A stretch of 64,000 nt of DNA, taken from contig QHBK01000003.1 in assembly GCA_003244105.1 (NCBI GenBank), positions 292,004 through 356,003 on the forward strand, read 5' to 3'. Made by a program: the position numbers and the translations under genes. Below the pieces are notes generated by a model. That model was not told the DNA's origin. It saw only the letters and a list, made by a program, of their open reading frames with translations, and searched no databases. Origin of the DNA: Candidatus Eremiobacter antarcticus. Lineage in GTDB: Bacteria; Vulcanimicrobiota; Vulcanimicrobiia; Eremiobacterales; Eremiobacteraceae. Shown one piece after another: positions 24,902 through 34,435 of the stretch (the first letter of the stretch is position 1; every line of letters starts with the position of its first letter).

Positions 24902-25144
24902 TCACGTATTGAAATAGTCCGCGTTTTTTTGCGTGTAGTCTTTCCACTCTTCCGGCACTTCGGTTTCGTTGTAGATCGCGTTGACCGGGCAGGCGGCCAC
25001 GCAAGCGCCGCAGTCGATGCAGGTGCTGGGGTCGATGTACAGTTGCTCGTCGGCGTCCGTTCCATGGATGCAGTCCACCGGACACACGTCGACGCACGAT
25101 TTGTCTTTGACGGTGATGCACGGTTGACAGATCACGTAGGTCAA
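24902..25144 (-). CDS. Ferredoxin, 7Fe type (FdxA-like)
   Basis: An 80-residue ferredoxin starting at TTG 25144, with GGAGG about 9 nt upstream. The N-terminus MTYVICQPCI is typical of FdxA. Ligand set one is Cys9, Cys17 and Cys21 with Val12 where a fourth Cys could stand; set two is Cys42, 45, 48 and 52, with Cys25 extra. This suggests one [3Fe-4S] and one [4Fe-4S] cluster. It is convergent with the formate dehydrogenase operon and may be its redox partner, although the diaphorase already provides an NAD outlet. Confidence 0.88.
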   Translation of the reverse strand: MTYVICQPCITVKDKSCVDVCPVDCIHGTDADEQLYIDPSTCIDCGACVAACPVNAIYNETEVPEEWKDYTQKNADYFNT

Positions 25145-25304
25145 GAAGCGGGCCTCCACACTCAAAGCGGCGCTGACGCCAGGTCCCCAAAGCTGTTTGG
25201 CGTCGTTCTGCGCTGTACAACCGGAACCTACCGGGCGGCGGGCGCAGAATGGGTTTGCCATGCGAGAAAAAGAACAGCGGCGACTGCAAAGGGACCGGTC
25301 TGAT

Positions 25305-26066
25305 ATGTTGGACACAGCGTTCGTCTTAGCGCGCATGACGCGGCTCGTGAGCCGCGTGCAAGCCCTCGCGCGACAGCCCAACGTCGAGGTGACGGTCCTC
25401 GACGTCTTGCGTCGCAGCGGCCATGCCCTGCCGCTGCTGATGGTGACGGTCGGAGCCGGGCGCAAGCGCACTGTTTTGATCTCTGCCGGCTTGCACGGAG
25501 ACGAAAGCGCCGGGGTCGACGCGGCGGTCGCGTGCATCAGCAGGTTTGCATCCGACGATTGCGCCCTAGGAGCGCTCGTGCTGCCGTGCATCAATCCCTA
25601 TGGTTTCTGCGCCGGCATCCGCAGCAACGACATCGGCTACGACCTCAACCGCACCTTCGGCCAAGATCCCGCTCCCATCGAGATCGCGTTGGTTCGGGAA
25701 GCGCTGGGCGGCCGGCATTTCGCCTTCACATTGGATCTCCATGAAGACGAAGACGCGGATGGCTTCTACGTCTACGAGCACACGAGAGCGGGGCGGGAGC
25801 TTGGGCCTGCGATGGTGGCGCGGGTCCGCGCTGCCGGCTATCCGATCCACAGCGGCGCTGCCGTCGAGGGTTACGTCATGAACGACGGATGCGTCGTGCC
25901 CAAAGAGGAGCGCACGTCTGAGATCGTCGGGTTTTTTTCCGTGTATCTCTTCGACTATCACACCGACCATTCGCTGACGACCGAAACACCGACCCGCTTG
26001 CCGCAACGGTCGCGAGCCGCGATGCAGGAGCTCGCCGTCGACGAGGCGATCGACCGCTTCGCTTAG
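25305..26066 (+). CDS. M14-like zinc carboxypeptidase / deacylase-type protein
   Basis: A 253-residue cytoplasmic protein. The zinc-binding pattern LHGDESAG (His, Glu) and the later histidine in DLHEDED place it in the M14/succinylglutamate-desuccinylase-like superfamily, with DLNRTFG matching the arginine-containing substrate motif. The substrate is not inferable. Start ATG 25305 is chosen over ATG 25260 because AAGGGA lies upstream, but the choice is weak. Its stop interlocks with that of the convergent CPBP gene (26063-26066). Confidence 0.7.
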   Translation: MLDTAFVLARMTRLVSRVQALARQPNVEVTVLDVLRRSGHALPLLMVTVGAGRKRTVLISAGLHGDESAGVDAAVACISRFASDDCALGALVLPCINPYGFCAGIRSNDIGYDLNRTFGQDPAPIEIALVREALGGRHFAFTLDLHEDEDADGFYVYEHTRAGRELGPAMVARVRAAGYPIHSGAAVEGYVMNDGCVVPKEERTSEIVGFFSVYLFDYHTDHSLTTETPTRLPQRSRAAMQELAVDEAIDRFA

Positions 26067-26749
26067 CTTTCCCGCGTCGCGAACATGCCTCTGCGCAACG
26101 CGCCCGAGAGCAACGCCGCTCCGCACAGATCTTGCGCGAAATGTCCGAGCATGCACGGATAGAGCGAGCCGGTGTACAAAAACAGCGCAGCGTAGAAGAG
26201 GCCGCTGCCGAACGCCGCCAGCATGCCCGTCCTGCCCTGGTAGGCGTGAGCTGCCCCGAAGGCCAGGCTGGAGAGACAGACGCCCACTATCAGGCTGCCG
26301 CTTAAAGAAGCGATGACCGTCAGCGCATAGCCGCGGTAGAGAAATTCTTCGCAGACGCCTGCGCTCAAGGCAAGCGGCAAGAACAGCGCCCATTCGGCAC
26401 GCGAAGAAGGGACGACCGCGCGTATCGCTTGCAGGTACTCGCCATCAGCCGGACGGCGCCGGCCGGATGCCAGCAGCGCGATCACGACTGCCGCGCCGAG
26501 GAAGAGGTCCACGATGGAGCGGGGCGGCCGCAGTCCGACGTCGCGAGGGCTCAACCCGTGCAGAGCGAGCGCGTAGACGGCCAAGCCGCACAGCGTCCAC
26601 AGCACCACGATCGTTCGCGCGTAACGCATCAGTTTGGCCGAGCCGAGTTCGCTTGGTTTGCGGCGCCGGCGCGACGCAAGAGCGCTCTGCAGCGGTAAAG
26701 CCAGCACCAGCAGCGCCAGCATCAGCGCCGCGGCGACAGTAGCCTTCAT
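26063..26749 (-). CDS. CPBP-family intramembrane protease
   Basis: A 228-residue integral membrane protein with six to seven hydrophobic segments. The CPBP (Abi/Rce1-like) motifs are present: EEFLYRGY (glutamates and arginine), FGAAHAYQG and a third histidine in MLGHFAQD. Such proteins cleave prenylated or membrane peptides, or serve immunity to bacteriocins. No bacteriocin gene is visible nearby. ATG 26749 starts directly at the first membrane segment. Confidence 0.85.
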   Translation of the reverse strand: MKATVAAALMLALLVLALPLQSALASRRRRKPSELGSAKLMRYARTIVVLWTLCGLAVYALALHGLSPRDVGLRPPRSIVDLFLGAAVVIALLASGRRRPADGEYLQAIRAVVPSSRAEWALFLPLALSAGVCEEFLYRGYALTVIASLSGSLIVGVCLSSLAFGAAHAYQGRTGMLAAFGSGLFYAALFLYTGSLYPCMLGHFAQDLCGAALLSGALRRGMFATRES

Positions 26750-26950
26750 CAGGCGCGGGCCGCGCGGCTGAAGACGACGACCGTCGCAGCCACCAAAATG
26801 GACAGCGCTGCCGGATTCATAAGAGAGCATTTCTCGCTTGGCGTGGCCGGCGGATGCGTGCTCGCAGTCCGGCCAGCGCCTTTGACGCTGCGCGTACTCA
26901 AGCCCTATGTGCGTGCCGACGGCAAGCCCTTGTGAGCCTTCGTGAGACAG

Positions 26951-28126
26951 ATGAACAGACGGGTGTTGGCAGTGTTGTCGACGGGTCACTTGGCGGTCGA
27001 CTTCACCGCCGGAGCGTTGCCCGCCACGCTGCCTTTCCTGCAGCGTGAATTCCACCTATCATATTTTTGGGTCGCCGCGCTCGTGATGACATCGGGCGTC
27101 ACTTCGTCGATCTTGCAGCCGCTCTTCGGCATCGCCTCGGACGCCGCCGCGGCGCGTTACCTGCTGCCCGTGGGCGTCCTTTGCGCGCTGGCCGGTTTTG
27201 CCGCCATCGGCCATGCGGGCAGCTATGCGGGGGTGCTGGCTCTCGTCGCAATGGCGGGCATCGGCTCAGCCATGTACCACCCCGAAGGCATGAAATCGGC
27301 GCGGTCCGTGTCGGGCTCGCTGCGCACGACGGGCATGTCGTACTTCGCCGTCGGCGGAAACGTGGGCGTCGCGCTGGGTCCGTTGATCCTGACGGCGCTG
27401 ATCGCAGCGCGCGGTTTGCATGCCATCGGCTATCTCATCGTTCCGGCGTTTCTGATCTCGGCGCTGGTGGCGACCGCCATTGCGCCGCTGCGCCGCGCGC
27501 AGGCAGTGACACTCGCGACGGCGACGGCGCCGCGTCCCTCCCGACCGCGCGTCCTCTTGGTGCTCATCGCGATCGCCGCTCTGCGGTCGCTCGTCTACGC
27601 CGGCATCCTGACGTTTGTGCCGCTCTACTCCATCAACGTCTTGCACCATCCGGTGACCCAGAACGGTGGTCTGCTGTTCGCCTTTTTGGCAACGGGCGCG
27701 CTCGCCACCCTCATCGCCGGACCCTTGGCGGATCGCCACGGAGTGCGCTCAACGATGATCGTGAGCCTCGCGTTGGCGCCGCTCGCATTGTGCGGCTATC
27801 TGCTCGCGGACGGCATGCTCCAATGGATCGCGCTTGCCTTGAGCGGCGCGTGCATCATCGGCACGTTTTCGACCACGGTGGTCTTGGGCCAGGAATGTCT
27901 GCCGAACCGAGTCGCGCTTGCGTCCGCGCTTTTGATCGGCCTGACGACCGGTTTGGGGGCTCTGGGTGTGGCGGTCGTCGGAAGGATCGCAGATGCGTTC
28001 GGTTTGTCCGTCGCGCTTTGGCTGCTGGTTGGAATCGCGGTTTCGGCATTTTCCTTGACGCTCGTACTGCCGACCGAACAGCGCATGCGCGCCTTCGCGC
28101 AGCTCGCGGGCGGCAACGAGGCATGA
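26951..28126 (+). CDS. MFS transporter, fosmidomycin-resistance (Fsr)-like
   Basis: A 391-residue major-facilitator transporter with 12 predicted membrane segments. Its N-terminus (LAVLSTGHLAVDFTAGALPATLPFL) aligns with the Fsr family, and the segment after TM2 holds QPLFGIASD. Fsr proteins export fosmidomycin, but distant members have unknown substrates. ATG 26951 or GTG 26942 could be the start. The 200-bp divergent gap to the CPBP gene shows no clear promoter. Confidence 0.82.
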   Translation: MNRRVLAVLSTGHLAVDFTAGALPATLPFLQREFHLSYFWVAALVMTSGVTSSILQPLFGIASDAAAARYLLPVGVLCALAGFAAIGHAGSYAGVLALVAMAGIGSAMYHPEGMKSARSVSGSLRTTGMSYFAVGGNVGVALGPLILTALIAARGLHAIGYLIVPAFLISALVATAIAPLRRAQAVTLATATAPRPSRPRVLLVLIAIAALRSLVYAGILTFVPLYSINVLHHPVTQNGGLLFAFLATGALATLIAGPLADRHGVRSTMIVSLALAPLALCGYLLADGMLQWIALALSGACIIGTFSTTVVLGQECLPNRVALASALLIGLTTGLGALGVAVVGRIADAFGLSVALWLLVGIAVSAFSLTLVLPTEQRMRAFAQLAGGNEA

Positions 28127-28148
28127 GCACGGGGCAAGCGCGCGCCGC

Positions 28149-30890
28149 ATGAGCGGCGAAACACGCACGTCCGTGACGACGAACGAAAAACTGCTGCTGA
28201 TCGACGTCTACGCCCTGGTCTACCGGGCGTTCTTCGCGTTGCCTCCGCTCAACACGTCGAGCGGTCAGCCGGTCAATGCGGCCTATGGTTTTCAACGCAT
28301 GCTGCAGCGAGTGCTCAACGATGAGAAACCGACGCACGTGGTGGCGTGCTTCGATGCCGGCATTCCGGCCGAACGCTTTGAAGCCGTGCCGGAGTATAAG
28401 GCCAACCGCTCGGAAACACCCGCCGACCTTCGGCCTCAGTTCGCGCTCGTGCGCCGCATTCTGGAAGCCTACGGCATCCCCATCATCGAGGTCCAAGACG
28501 AGGAAGCGGACGACTGCATCGCCACCATCGTCACTCAAGCGACGGCGCGGCGTCTGGATTCGGCCGTCGTGTCCGGCGATCTCGATCTGCTGCAGCTGGT
28601 CAACGAGCACTGCACCGTGGTCGTCACGCGCCGGGGCATCAGCGAGATGGCGCGCTACGACGCAGCCGCCGTGCACGAACGCTACGGCTTGCGCCCCGAG
28701 CAGCTGCCCGACTTCCGCGGGCTCAAAGGCGATCCGTCCGACAATCTGCCGGGCGTGCCCGGGATCGGCGAGAAGACCGCCGCCAAACTCATCGCGCAGT
28801 TCGGCTCGCTGGATGCGCTGCTGGCCAACGTCGATTCGGTGAGCCCTCAGCGCATCGCAGAGCTGCTGCGCGCGCACGCGGACAAGGCCCGCAGCTGCCG
28901 CGACGTGTCGCTCGCGAAACGCGACCTGCCGATCGAGCTTTTGTGGGATCGATGGCGCTTTGAGCCGCCTTCAGCGGAGCGTATGGCGCAGCTGTATTCG
29001 GATCTCGAATTCAAGTCGCTGCTGAGCAGACTGTCGACGCCGGCGTTCGCCGGAGCAGCGGGCGATTCTGAGATGGGGGCGGCGCTGTCCATGCCGGCGG
29101 CCGCTTTTCAGCCGGGCTCGTATCAAGCCGTCCTCGAGGCAGCGACATTGGCAGGCGCTTTGGACAAAGCGCGCACCGCGAGCCTCGTCTCGGTGGCGCT
29201 CGTTCCGCAGCCCGCGAGCTGGCGCAATGCAGAGGTTGCCGGCATTGCGCTCTCCTACGCGGAGCGCGAGGCGATCGTCTTTCCGGTGTCGCTGCTCGCC
29301 GATCAGACGATCCGCACGAGATTCGCCGACCTGTTGCAGTCGACGACAGCGCGCAAAATCGTGCACGATGCGAAGAACATTTCCGGCTGGTTGGTCCCAA
29401 ACGGTTTTTCGCTTCAGGGCTTGGATCTCGACCTCAAACTGGCGGCGGGGCTGCTCGACCCCAGTCGCGGTGAACCCTCGCTCCCCGAATCGCTGCGCGG
29501 CACGCCAGGGGAAGGCGCCGATCTGACGGCGCTGCCGCCCTCCGGCCAATCGTCGCTCTTCGAGCAGCCGCCCGAGGTCACGCCGCAGTGGGCAACAGCG
29601 GCCGACGCGGTGTTGCGCGCCGCCCCGCACCTGACCACCTCGATTCGAGACGTCGGCATGGAGCGCGTGCTCTTCGACATCGAACAGCCGCTCGCGCCCA
29701 TCTTGGCAGAGATGGAAGCCGCCGGTTTTCGCTTGGACCTCGCGGAGCTGGAGCGCATCTCCGAGTCGCTGAGCGAGGTCATCGCCAGCACGTCAGCCGA
29801 GATCTATCGCTTGGCAGGCGAAGAGTTCAATTTGAACTCGCCCAAGGCGCTCGGGGCCATCTTGTTCGAAAAACTCGGCCTCCCGAGCGGCGCCAAGAAG
29901 AAGACCGGCTACGGCACGGGCGTCGAGGTGCTCGCGCCGCTTGCGGTCGAGCATGAGATCGCCGCGAAACTTCTGCAATATCGCGAGGTCTCGAAGCTCA
30001 AATCCACCTACGTGGATTCACTGCCCACCTTGGTGGATGCGCGCACCGGGCTGCTGCACACCACCCTGCACCAGCTTGGCGCAGCAACCGGAAGGCTTTC
30101 GAGCACAAATCCCAACCTGCAGAATATCCCTGTGCGCTCTGACGTCGGACGAGCGATCAGGCGCGCGTTTCTGCCGGCCACGCCGGGGAATCTCCTGATG
30201 GCCGCCGACTATTCGCAGATCGAGCTGCGGCTGTTCGCGCACATGTCTGCCGACGAGGAGTTCATCGCTGCCTTCGCCCGCGGCGATGACATCCACGCGT
30301 ACACCGCGCAAGCGGTCTTCGGCACGGGCAACGGAATGACCACACCCGAGATGCGGCGCCGCGCCAAAGCGGTCAACTTCGGCATTCTCTATGGCATCAG
30401 CGATTTCGGATTGGCGCAGAGCGCCGGCATGGAGCGCGCGGAGGCCAAGGTGTTCATCGCGGACTACCTGGCGCGCTTTCCTACCGTCAAGCAATACATC
30501 GACCGCAGCGTGGAGCAAGCGCGCAACCACGGCTTCGTGACGACCCTCTTCGGGCGGCGGCGCTATCTCCCCGACTTGCGCGCCCGCGCCTACCCGCTGC
30601 GCGCCGCTGCCGAGCGCATGGCGATCAACGCACCGATCCAGGGCAGTGCGGCCGATCTTATCAAACTCGCGATGGTGCGCGTCGTGCGGCGCCTGCGCGA
30701 GATCAAAAGCGTTGCGCGGCTTGTCCTGCAAGTGCACGACGAGCTGATCTTCGATGTTGCTCCTGCATCCGTGGCGCAGCTCCGTGCTGAAGTGAAGGAT
30801 GCCATGGAAAACGCCGTGCAGCTCTCGGTGCCGCTCGCGGTCGATCTCAAGGCGGGTCCCAACTGGGCGCAGGCAGAGGCGATGGAATAG
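28149..30890 (+). CDS. polA: DNA polymerase I
   Basis: A 913-residue family A polymerase for Okazaki-fragment processing and repair. Residues 1-300 are the 5'-3' exonuclease (LLLIDVYALVYRAFF, then EADDCIA and GLKGDPSDN). The central 3'-5' exonuclease-like domain lacks the FDTET acidic residues, so proofreading is probably absent. The polymerase domain has motif A (AADYSQIELR), motif B (RRRAKAVNFGILYG) and motif C (VHDELIF). mutM follows 6 bp downstream, an arrangement seen in many bacteria. Confidence 0.97.
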   Translation: MSGETRTSVTTNEKLLLIDVYALVYRAFFALPPLNTSSGQPVNAAYGFQRMLQRVLNDEKPTHVVACFDAGIPAERFEAVPEYKANRSETPADLRPQFALVRRILEAYGIPIIEVQDEEADDCIATIVTQATARRLDSAVVSGDLDLLQLVNEHCTVVVTRRGISEMARYDAAAVHERYGLRPEQLPDFRGLKGDPSDNLPGVPGIGEKTAAKLIAQFGSLDALLANVDSVSPQRIAELLRAHADKARSCRDVSLAKRDLPIELLWDRWRFEPPSAERMAQLYSDLEFKSLLSRLSTPAFAGAAGDSEMGAALSMPAAAFQPGSYQAVLEAATLAGALDKARTASLVSVALVPQPASWRNAEVAGIALSYAEREAIVFPVSLLADQTIRTRFADLLQSTTARKIVHDAKNISGWLVPNGFSLQGLDLDLKLAAGLLDPSRGEPSLPESLRGTPGEGADLTALPPSGQSSLFEQPPEVTPQWATAADAVLRAAPHLTTSIRDVGMERVLFDIEQPLAPILAEMEAAGFRLDLAELERISESLSEVIASTSAEIYRLAGEEFNLNSPKALGAILFEKLGLPSGAKKKTGYGTGVEVLAPLAVEHEIAAKLLQYREVSKLKSTYVDSLPTLVDARTGLLHTTLHQLGAATGRLSSTNPNLQNIPVRSDVGRAIRRAFLPATPGNLLMAADYSQIELRLFAHMSADEEFIAAFARGDDIHAYTAQAVFGTGNGMTTPEMRRRAKAVNFGILYGISDFGLAQSAGMERAEAKVFIADYLARFPTVKQYIDRSVEQARNHGFVTTLFGRRRYLPDLRARAYPLRAAAERMAINAPIQGSAADLIKLAMVRVVRRLREIKSVARLVLQVHDELIFDVAPASVAQLRAEVKDAMENAVQLSVPLAVDLKAGPNWAQAEAME

Positions 30891-30896
30891 GCCTGC

Positions 30897-31718
30897 ATGC
30901 CTGAACTTCCCGAAGTGGAGACGATCGCGCGCGATCTTGCGCCGCTGTTGCGAGGCTTGCGCATCGCAAAGGTCTGGCACGCAGCTCAGCCGCCCGTCTT
31001 CGATCGGCACAGCCTTCCGCCCGAGATGTTGGCGGGCCGCACCGTCATCGCGGTCGAGCGCGCCGGCAAGTTCGTCGTGATCGAGCTGTCAGCGGGTCTG
31101 CGCCTGGCGGTGCACCTGCGCATGACGGGCCGCCTCATCTTCCGGCCCGTCCACGCGCCGCTGCCGCCGGACGCCGAGCGCTACGCGCGCGCCACCTTGA
31201 GCTTCCGGGGAGGCGCCGAACTGCTCTTCGCAGACGTCCGCAAGTTCGGACGCCTGAGAGTTTTTCGCGGCGGCGCGCAAGACGCGCTGGCGCTGGGGGT
31301 CGACCCGTTCGACCGGCGGTTGGACGCGACTGCGCTTGCCGCGCTCACGCGCAAGCGCACGACGCCCGTGAAGATGTGGCTGCTGGACCAACGCCGCCTG
31401 GCGGGTGTGGGCAACATCTACGCGTGCGAAGCCTTGTATTACGCCCGCCTACGGCCGAAAAGACGAGTCGGAAGATTGACGGCGCTCGAGCGTCACAGGC
31501 TGTTGCTGGCTCTGCGCAAAGTATTGCGCAAAGCCATATATCATAGGGGTTCCAGCGTCGATGACTACGTCGATGCGGCAGGAGAGTCAGGCCGATTTCA
31601 GAACCATCTTGCTGTCTATGGTCGGGCCGGCATGCCGTGCCGGCGCTGCGGCACGCCGATCAACCGCATGGTGCTCGGGCAACGGGGCACATTTTATTGC
31701 CCGGCCTGTCAACGCTGA
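30897..31718 (+). CDS. mutM: Formamidopyrimidine-DNA glycosylase
   Basis: A 273-residue base-excision repair enzyme for 8-oxoguanine and formamidopyrimidines. It begins MPELPEVETIARDL, giving catalytic Pro2 and Glu3, has the conserved lysine in ERAGKF, the helix-two-turn-helix near GVGNIYACEALY and a four-cysteine zinc finger (CRRC and CPAC) at the C-terminus. It is cotranscribed with polA. Confidence 0.96.
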   Translation: MPELPEVETIARDLAPLLRGLRIAKVWHAAQPPVFDRHSLPPEMLAGRTVIAVERAGKFVVIELSAGLRLAVHLRMTGRLIFRPVHAPLPPDAERYARATLSFRGGAELLFADVRKFGRLRVFRGGAQDALALGVDPFDRRLDATALAALTRKRTTPVKMWLLDQRRLAGVGNIYACEALYYARLRPKRRVGRLTALERHRLLLALRKVLRKAIYHRGSSVDDYVDAAGESGRFQNHLAVYGRAGMPCRRCGTPINRMVLGQRGTFYCPACQR

Positions 31719-31778
31719 CTCGGGGCTCGCGCCCAGACGATTTCATATTCAAAAACTTGAAAAGGTGATATCTTCCGC

Positions 31779-32981
31779 ATGTCCGACACCCCTGTGCTGC
31801 AGACGCAAGCCGCGCTCGATGATCAGTTCTCCGTCATCCAACGCCTCTATGAAGAGAGCCTTCGCACGCTTGATGAAGGCCAGGTCCTCCACGGCCTGAT
31901 CGTCGCGAAATCCAATGACGAGCTGCTGGTCGATATCGGCGGCAAGTCGGAGGGCGTCGTCACCGCTCGCGAGCTGTCGCCCGGCATGAGCATCAGCGAT
32001 CTCAAGGTCGGAGACTATCTCGAAGTGCTCGTCTATCGCATCGACAGCGACGGCGACGGGACCATGTATCTCTCCGAGAAGCGCGCGCGCGCTCTCAAGA
32101 CGTGGGAGAAAGTCCTCGAGGCGCATCAGCAAAACGAAGCGATCACCGCCACGGTCACGCAAGTCGTCAAAGGCGGCGTCTTGGTTGATCTCGGCATGCG
32201 CGGGTTCGTCCCCGCGTCGCAGATCCGCCGCCAGCCGGTCGGCAATCTTGATGAGATGATCGGCAAGATGCTGCGGCTCAAGGTCATCGATCTCGATCAC
32301 AAGCGGCGACGCGTCGTGCTCTCGCAGCGCGTCGTGCTTGAAGAAGAACTGAACCAGAAGAAACAGGAGCTGCTGTCGACGCTGCAGCCGGGCCAGATCC
32401 GCGAAGGCACAATCGTGCGCTTGGCCGATTTCGGAGCGTTCGTGGACTTGGGCGGCATCGACGGGCTGATCCACAACAGCGAGCTGTCGTGGGCGCGCGT
32501 CAAACATCCAAGCGAGGTCGTGAAGATCGGCGCGAAGGTGCAGGTCGAGATCATGAAGTTCGACCCGGAGAGCAAGAAGGTCAGCTTGTCGCTGAAGCAC
32601 TCGCTCGATGATCCCTGGAAGGCCGTGCCGGAAGCGTTGAGCGAAGGCGCGATCGTTCCGGCGACCGTCACCAAGATCAACGCCAACTACCTGCTGGTGG
32701 AAGTGGTGCCGGGCGTGACGGGGATGGTTCCCAAATCCGAGTTCGACGCAGCGGCGCCCCCGGATGTGGGAGCGCAGCTGCAAGTGAAGATCCTTTCGAT
32801 CAATCTGGGCTCACGCCGCATCACCGCCAGTCTCAATGCATCCGCCACTTCGGACGCGGAAGTTACGGCTGGGTCGCAGTCACAGTCCGCTGAGCGGGGA
32901 GCCGAGCCTGAGGTCCCAACGCCCGATAGCGCAGCGGACGCTCAAGAGCCTCAGCCCGCGGGCGAAGAGGCCTCTCCCTAA
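31779..32981 (+). CDS. rpsA: 30S ribosomal protein S1
   Basis: A 400-residue protein with four S1 RNA-binding domains, at about residues 36-105, 122-188, 206-276 and 290-358 (for example [21 protein letters not shown] in domain three, which is cited here by its first residues [11 protein letters not shown]). The tail is acidic and low-complexity. Six domains are usual in proteobacteria; four are common in other phyla. AAAGGTG lies about 13 nt upstream of the ATG. Confidence 0.94.
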   Translation: MSDTPVLQTQAALDDQFSVIQRLYEESLRTLDEGQVLHGLIVAKSNDELLVDIGGKSEGVVTARELSPGMSISDLKVGDYLEVLVYRIDSDGDGTMYLSEKRARALKTWEKVLEAHQQNEAITATVTQVVKGGVLVDLGMRGFVPASQIRRQPVGNLDEMIGKMLRLKVIDLDHKRRRVVLSQRVVLEEELNQKKQELLSTLQPGQIREGTIVRLADFGAFVDLGGIDGLIHNSELSWARVKHPSEVVKIGAKVQVEIMKFDPESKKVSLSLKHSLDDPWKAVPEALSEGAIVPATVTKINANYLLVEVVPGVTGMVPKSEFDAAAPPDVGAQLQVKILSINLGSRRITASLNASATSDAEVTAGSQSQSAERGAEPEVPTPDSAADAQEPQPAGEEASP

Positions 32982-33041
32982 AACGCAATCGCAAAACCGG
33001 CATTCGACGTCGCGCCGTCCGACCGCGGCGGCGGCCGTGCC

Positions 33042-33674
33042 ATGATCGTCGGCCTTACCGGCGGCATCGGCTCCGGAAAAAGCACAGTCGCGGCCATGCT
33101 GGCCGAGCGCGGCGCCTGCGTCGTCGACACCGATGCCGTCGCGCGGGAGGTGGTCGCTCCCCCGAGCCCCGTCCTCGAATCCATCCGCGCCGCGTTCGGC
33201 GACGGGATCATGGCTGCAGACGGGACCCTGGATCGCGCCGCCCTCGCCCGGCTCGTATTCAGCGACGAAAAAAAGCTGGCGCAGCTGAACCGGCTCACTC
33301 ATCCGGCGATCTTGAAGCGAGCCTTGGCCACGATCGCGATGCTTCCGAAAGACGCCCTGGTCATCGTCGTCGTGCCGCTCTTGTACGAGTCGAACTTCGA
33401 GCGCAACTGCCACTCGGTCATCGCCGTCACGGCTTCAGAGGACACGCGCCGCCGCCGGCTGCACGAGCGCGACGGCTTGACCGACTCCGACATCCAAGCA
33501 CGCATGCGCGCGCAGCTCGACGCCAGCGAGTACGAGCGCCGCGGCGCATTCATCCTGCCGAACGATGGCGATCGCGAGGAGCTGCGGCTGGCCGTCGATC
33601 AGGTGTGGAAGAGGCTGCGGGTGGGAGACGGACACAGCGAGCGCGCGCTGCCGAACGCGGGTCCGCCGGTCTAG
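33042..33674 (+). CDS. coaE: Dephospho-CoA kinase
   Basis: A 210-residue enzyme that phosphorylates dephospho-CoA, the last step of coenzyme A synthesis. P-loop GLTGGIGSGKST, then VVDTDAVAREVV, and the LTHPAI and VPLLYES motifs are all in place. It lies 60 bp after rpsA and probably shares its transcript. Its stop interlocks with the convergent deacetylase (CTAG, 33671-33674). Confidence 0.96.
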   Translation: MIVGLTGGIGSGKSTVAAMLAERGACVVDTDAVAREVVAPPSPVLESIRAAFGDGIMAADGTLDRAALARLVFSDEKKLAQLNRLTHPAILKRALATIAMLPKDALVIVVVPLLYESNFERNCHSVIAVTASEDTRRRRLHERDGLTDSDIQARMRAQLDASEYERRGAFILPNDGDREELRLAVDQVWKRLRVGDGHSERALPNAGPPV

Positions 33675-34435
33675 CGGCGGCGCACCAGAGTTTCGCGTTC
33701 GCCATCGTCGAGCAGTTGGGTCACGGTCACGAAAGCGTATCCCTCGGAGCGCAGGCGAGCGATGATGAGCGGCAGCGCCTCGATCGTCTTGTATTGGCCT
33801 GAGTGGAGGAGAACGATTCCCCCGTCCTCCGCCGCGTCGATCACGCGGTTCGCCACCACATCGGGGGAGAGGGGCTTCACGTCGTCCGGACTATCGCTCC
33901 AAAAAATCGTACGATATCCCAATGCCTGCGCGATGGCGACGACGCGTTCGTTGTAACGGCCGTGTGGCGGCCGGAACAGGGTTAGTGGGCGGCCCGTGAA
34001 TTGCTGCAAGAAGGCGCCGCCTGTGGCGATCTGATACGCGATCCGATCGTCCGACAATGCCGTCAGCGTGAAGTGGTTGAACGTATGGTTGCCGAGCTCG
34101 TCGCCTGAAGAGACGATGCGCTGCACAAGCTCCGGGAACTCTTGGGCTGACCGGCCGACGACAAAGAACGTGGCTCGGACGTTGGAGCGTTCCAGGACGT
34201 GCAGCAGCAGCGGCGTGTAAAATGGATAGGGACCGTCGTCGAACGTCAGGGCGATTTCACGGCGCTGCATGGGTACGCGCCAGACCTCATCATGGCGCCC
34301 GTACTTCGCGACCGCGCTCGTCGGCAACATGTGGACGGCCGGCGGCTCGAGCACATGCGCCGGATGCGCGGGAAGCAGCGCGGCAAGCCGCAGCGCCAAC
34401 ATGGCCACAACCGCGGACAGCGCGAGGCCCGTCAT
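33671..34435 (-). CDS. Polysaccharide deacetylase (NodB/CE4 family)
   Basis: A 254-residue exported or membrane-anchored CE4 deacetylase. The N-terminal hydrophobic segment is followed by the catalytic LTFDDGP, the metal-binding HTFNH (HxxxH), RPPHGRYN and a late HSG. Targets could be peptidoglycan or exopolysaccharide N-acetyl groups. ATG 34435 overlaps the upstream secreted-protein gene by 4 nt (ATGA), so the two form an operon. Confidence 0.9.
   Translation of the reverse strand: MTGLALSAVVAMLALRLAALLPAHPAHVLEPPAVHMLPTSAVAKYGRHDEVWRVPMQRREIALTFDDGPYPFYTPLLLHVLERSNVRATFFVVGRSAQEFPELVQRIVSSGDELGNHTFNHFTLTALSDDRIAYQIATGGAFLQQFTGRPLTLFRPPHGRYNERVVAIAQALGYRTIFWSDSPDDVKPLSPDVVANRVIDAAEDGGIVLLHSGQYKTIEALPLIIARLRSEGYAFVTVTQLLDDGERETLVRRR

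Noticed and set aside
26063-26749. CPBP gene as part of a bacteriocin or toxin-immunity system
   Set aside because: No precursor peptide, toxin or exporter specific to such a system is visible. The MFS gene is divergent and of Fsr type.
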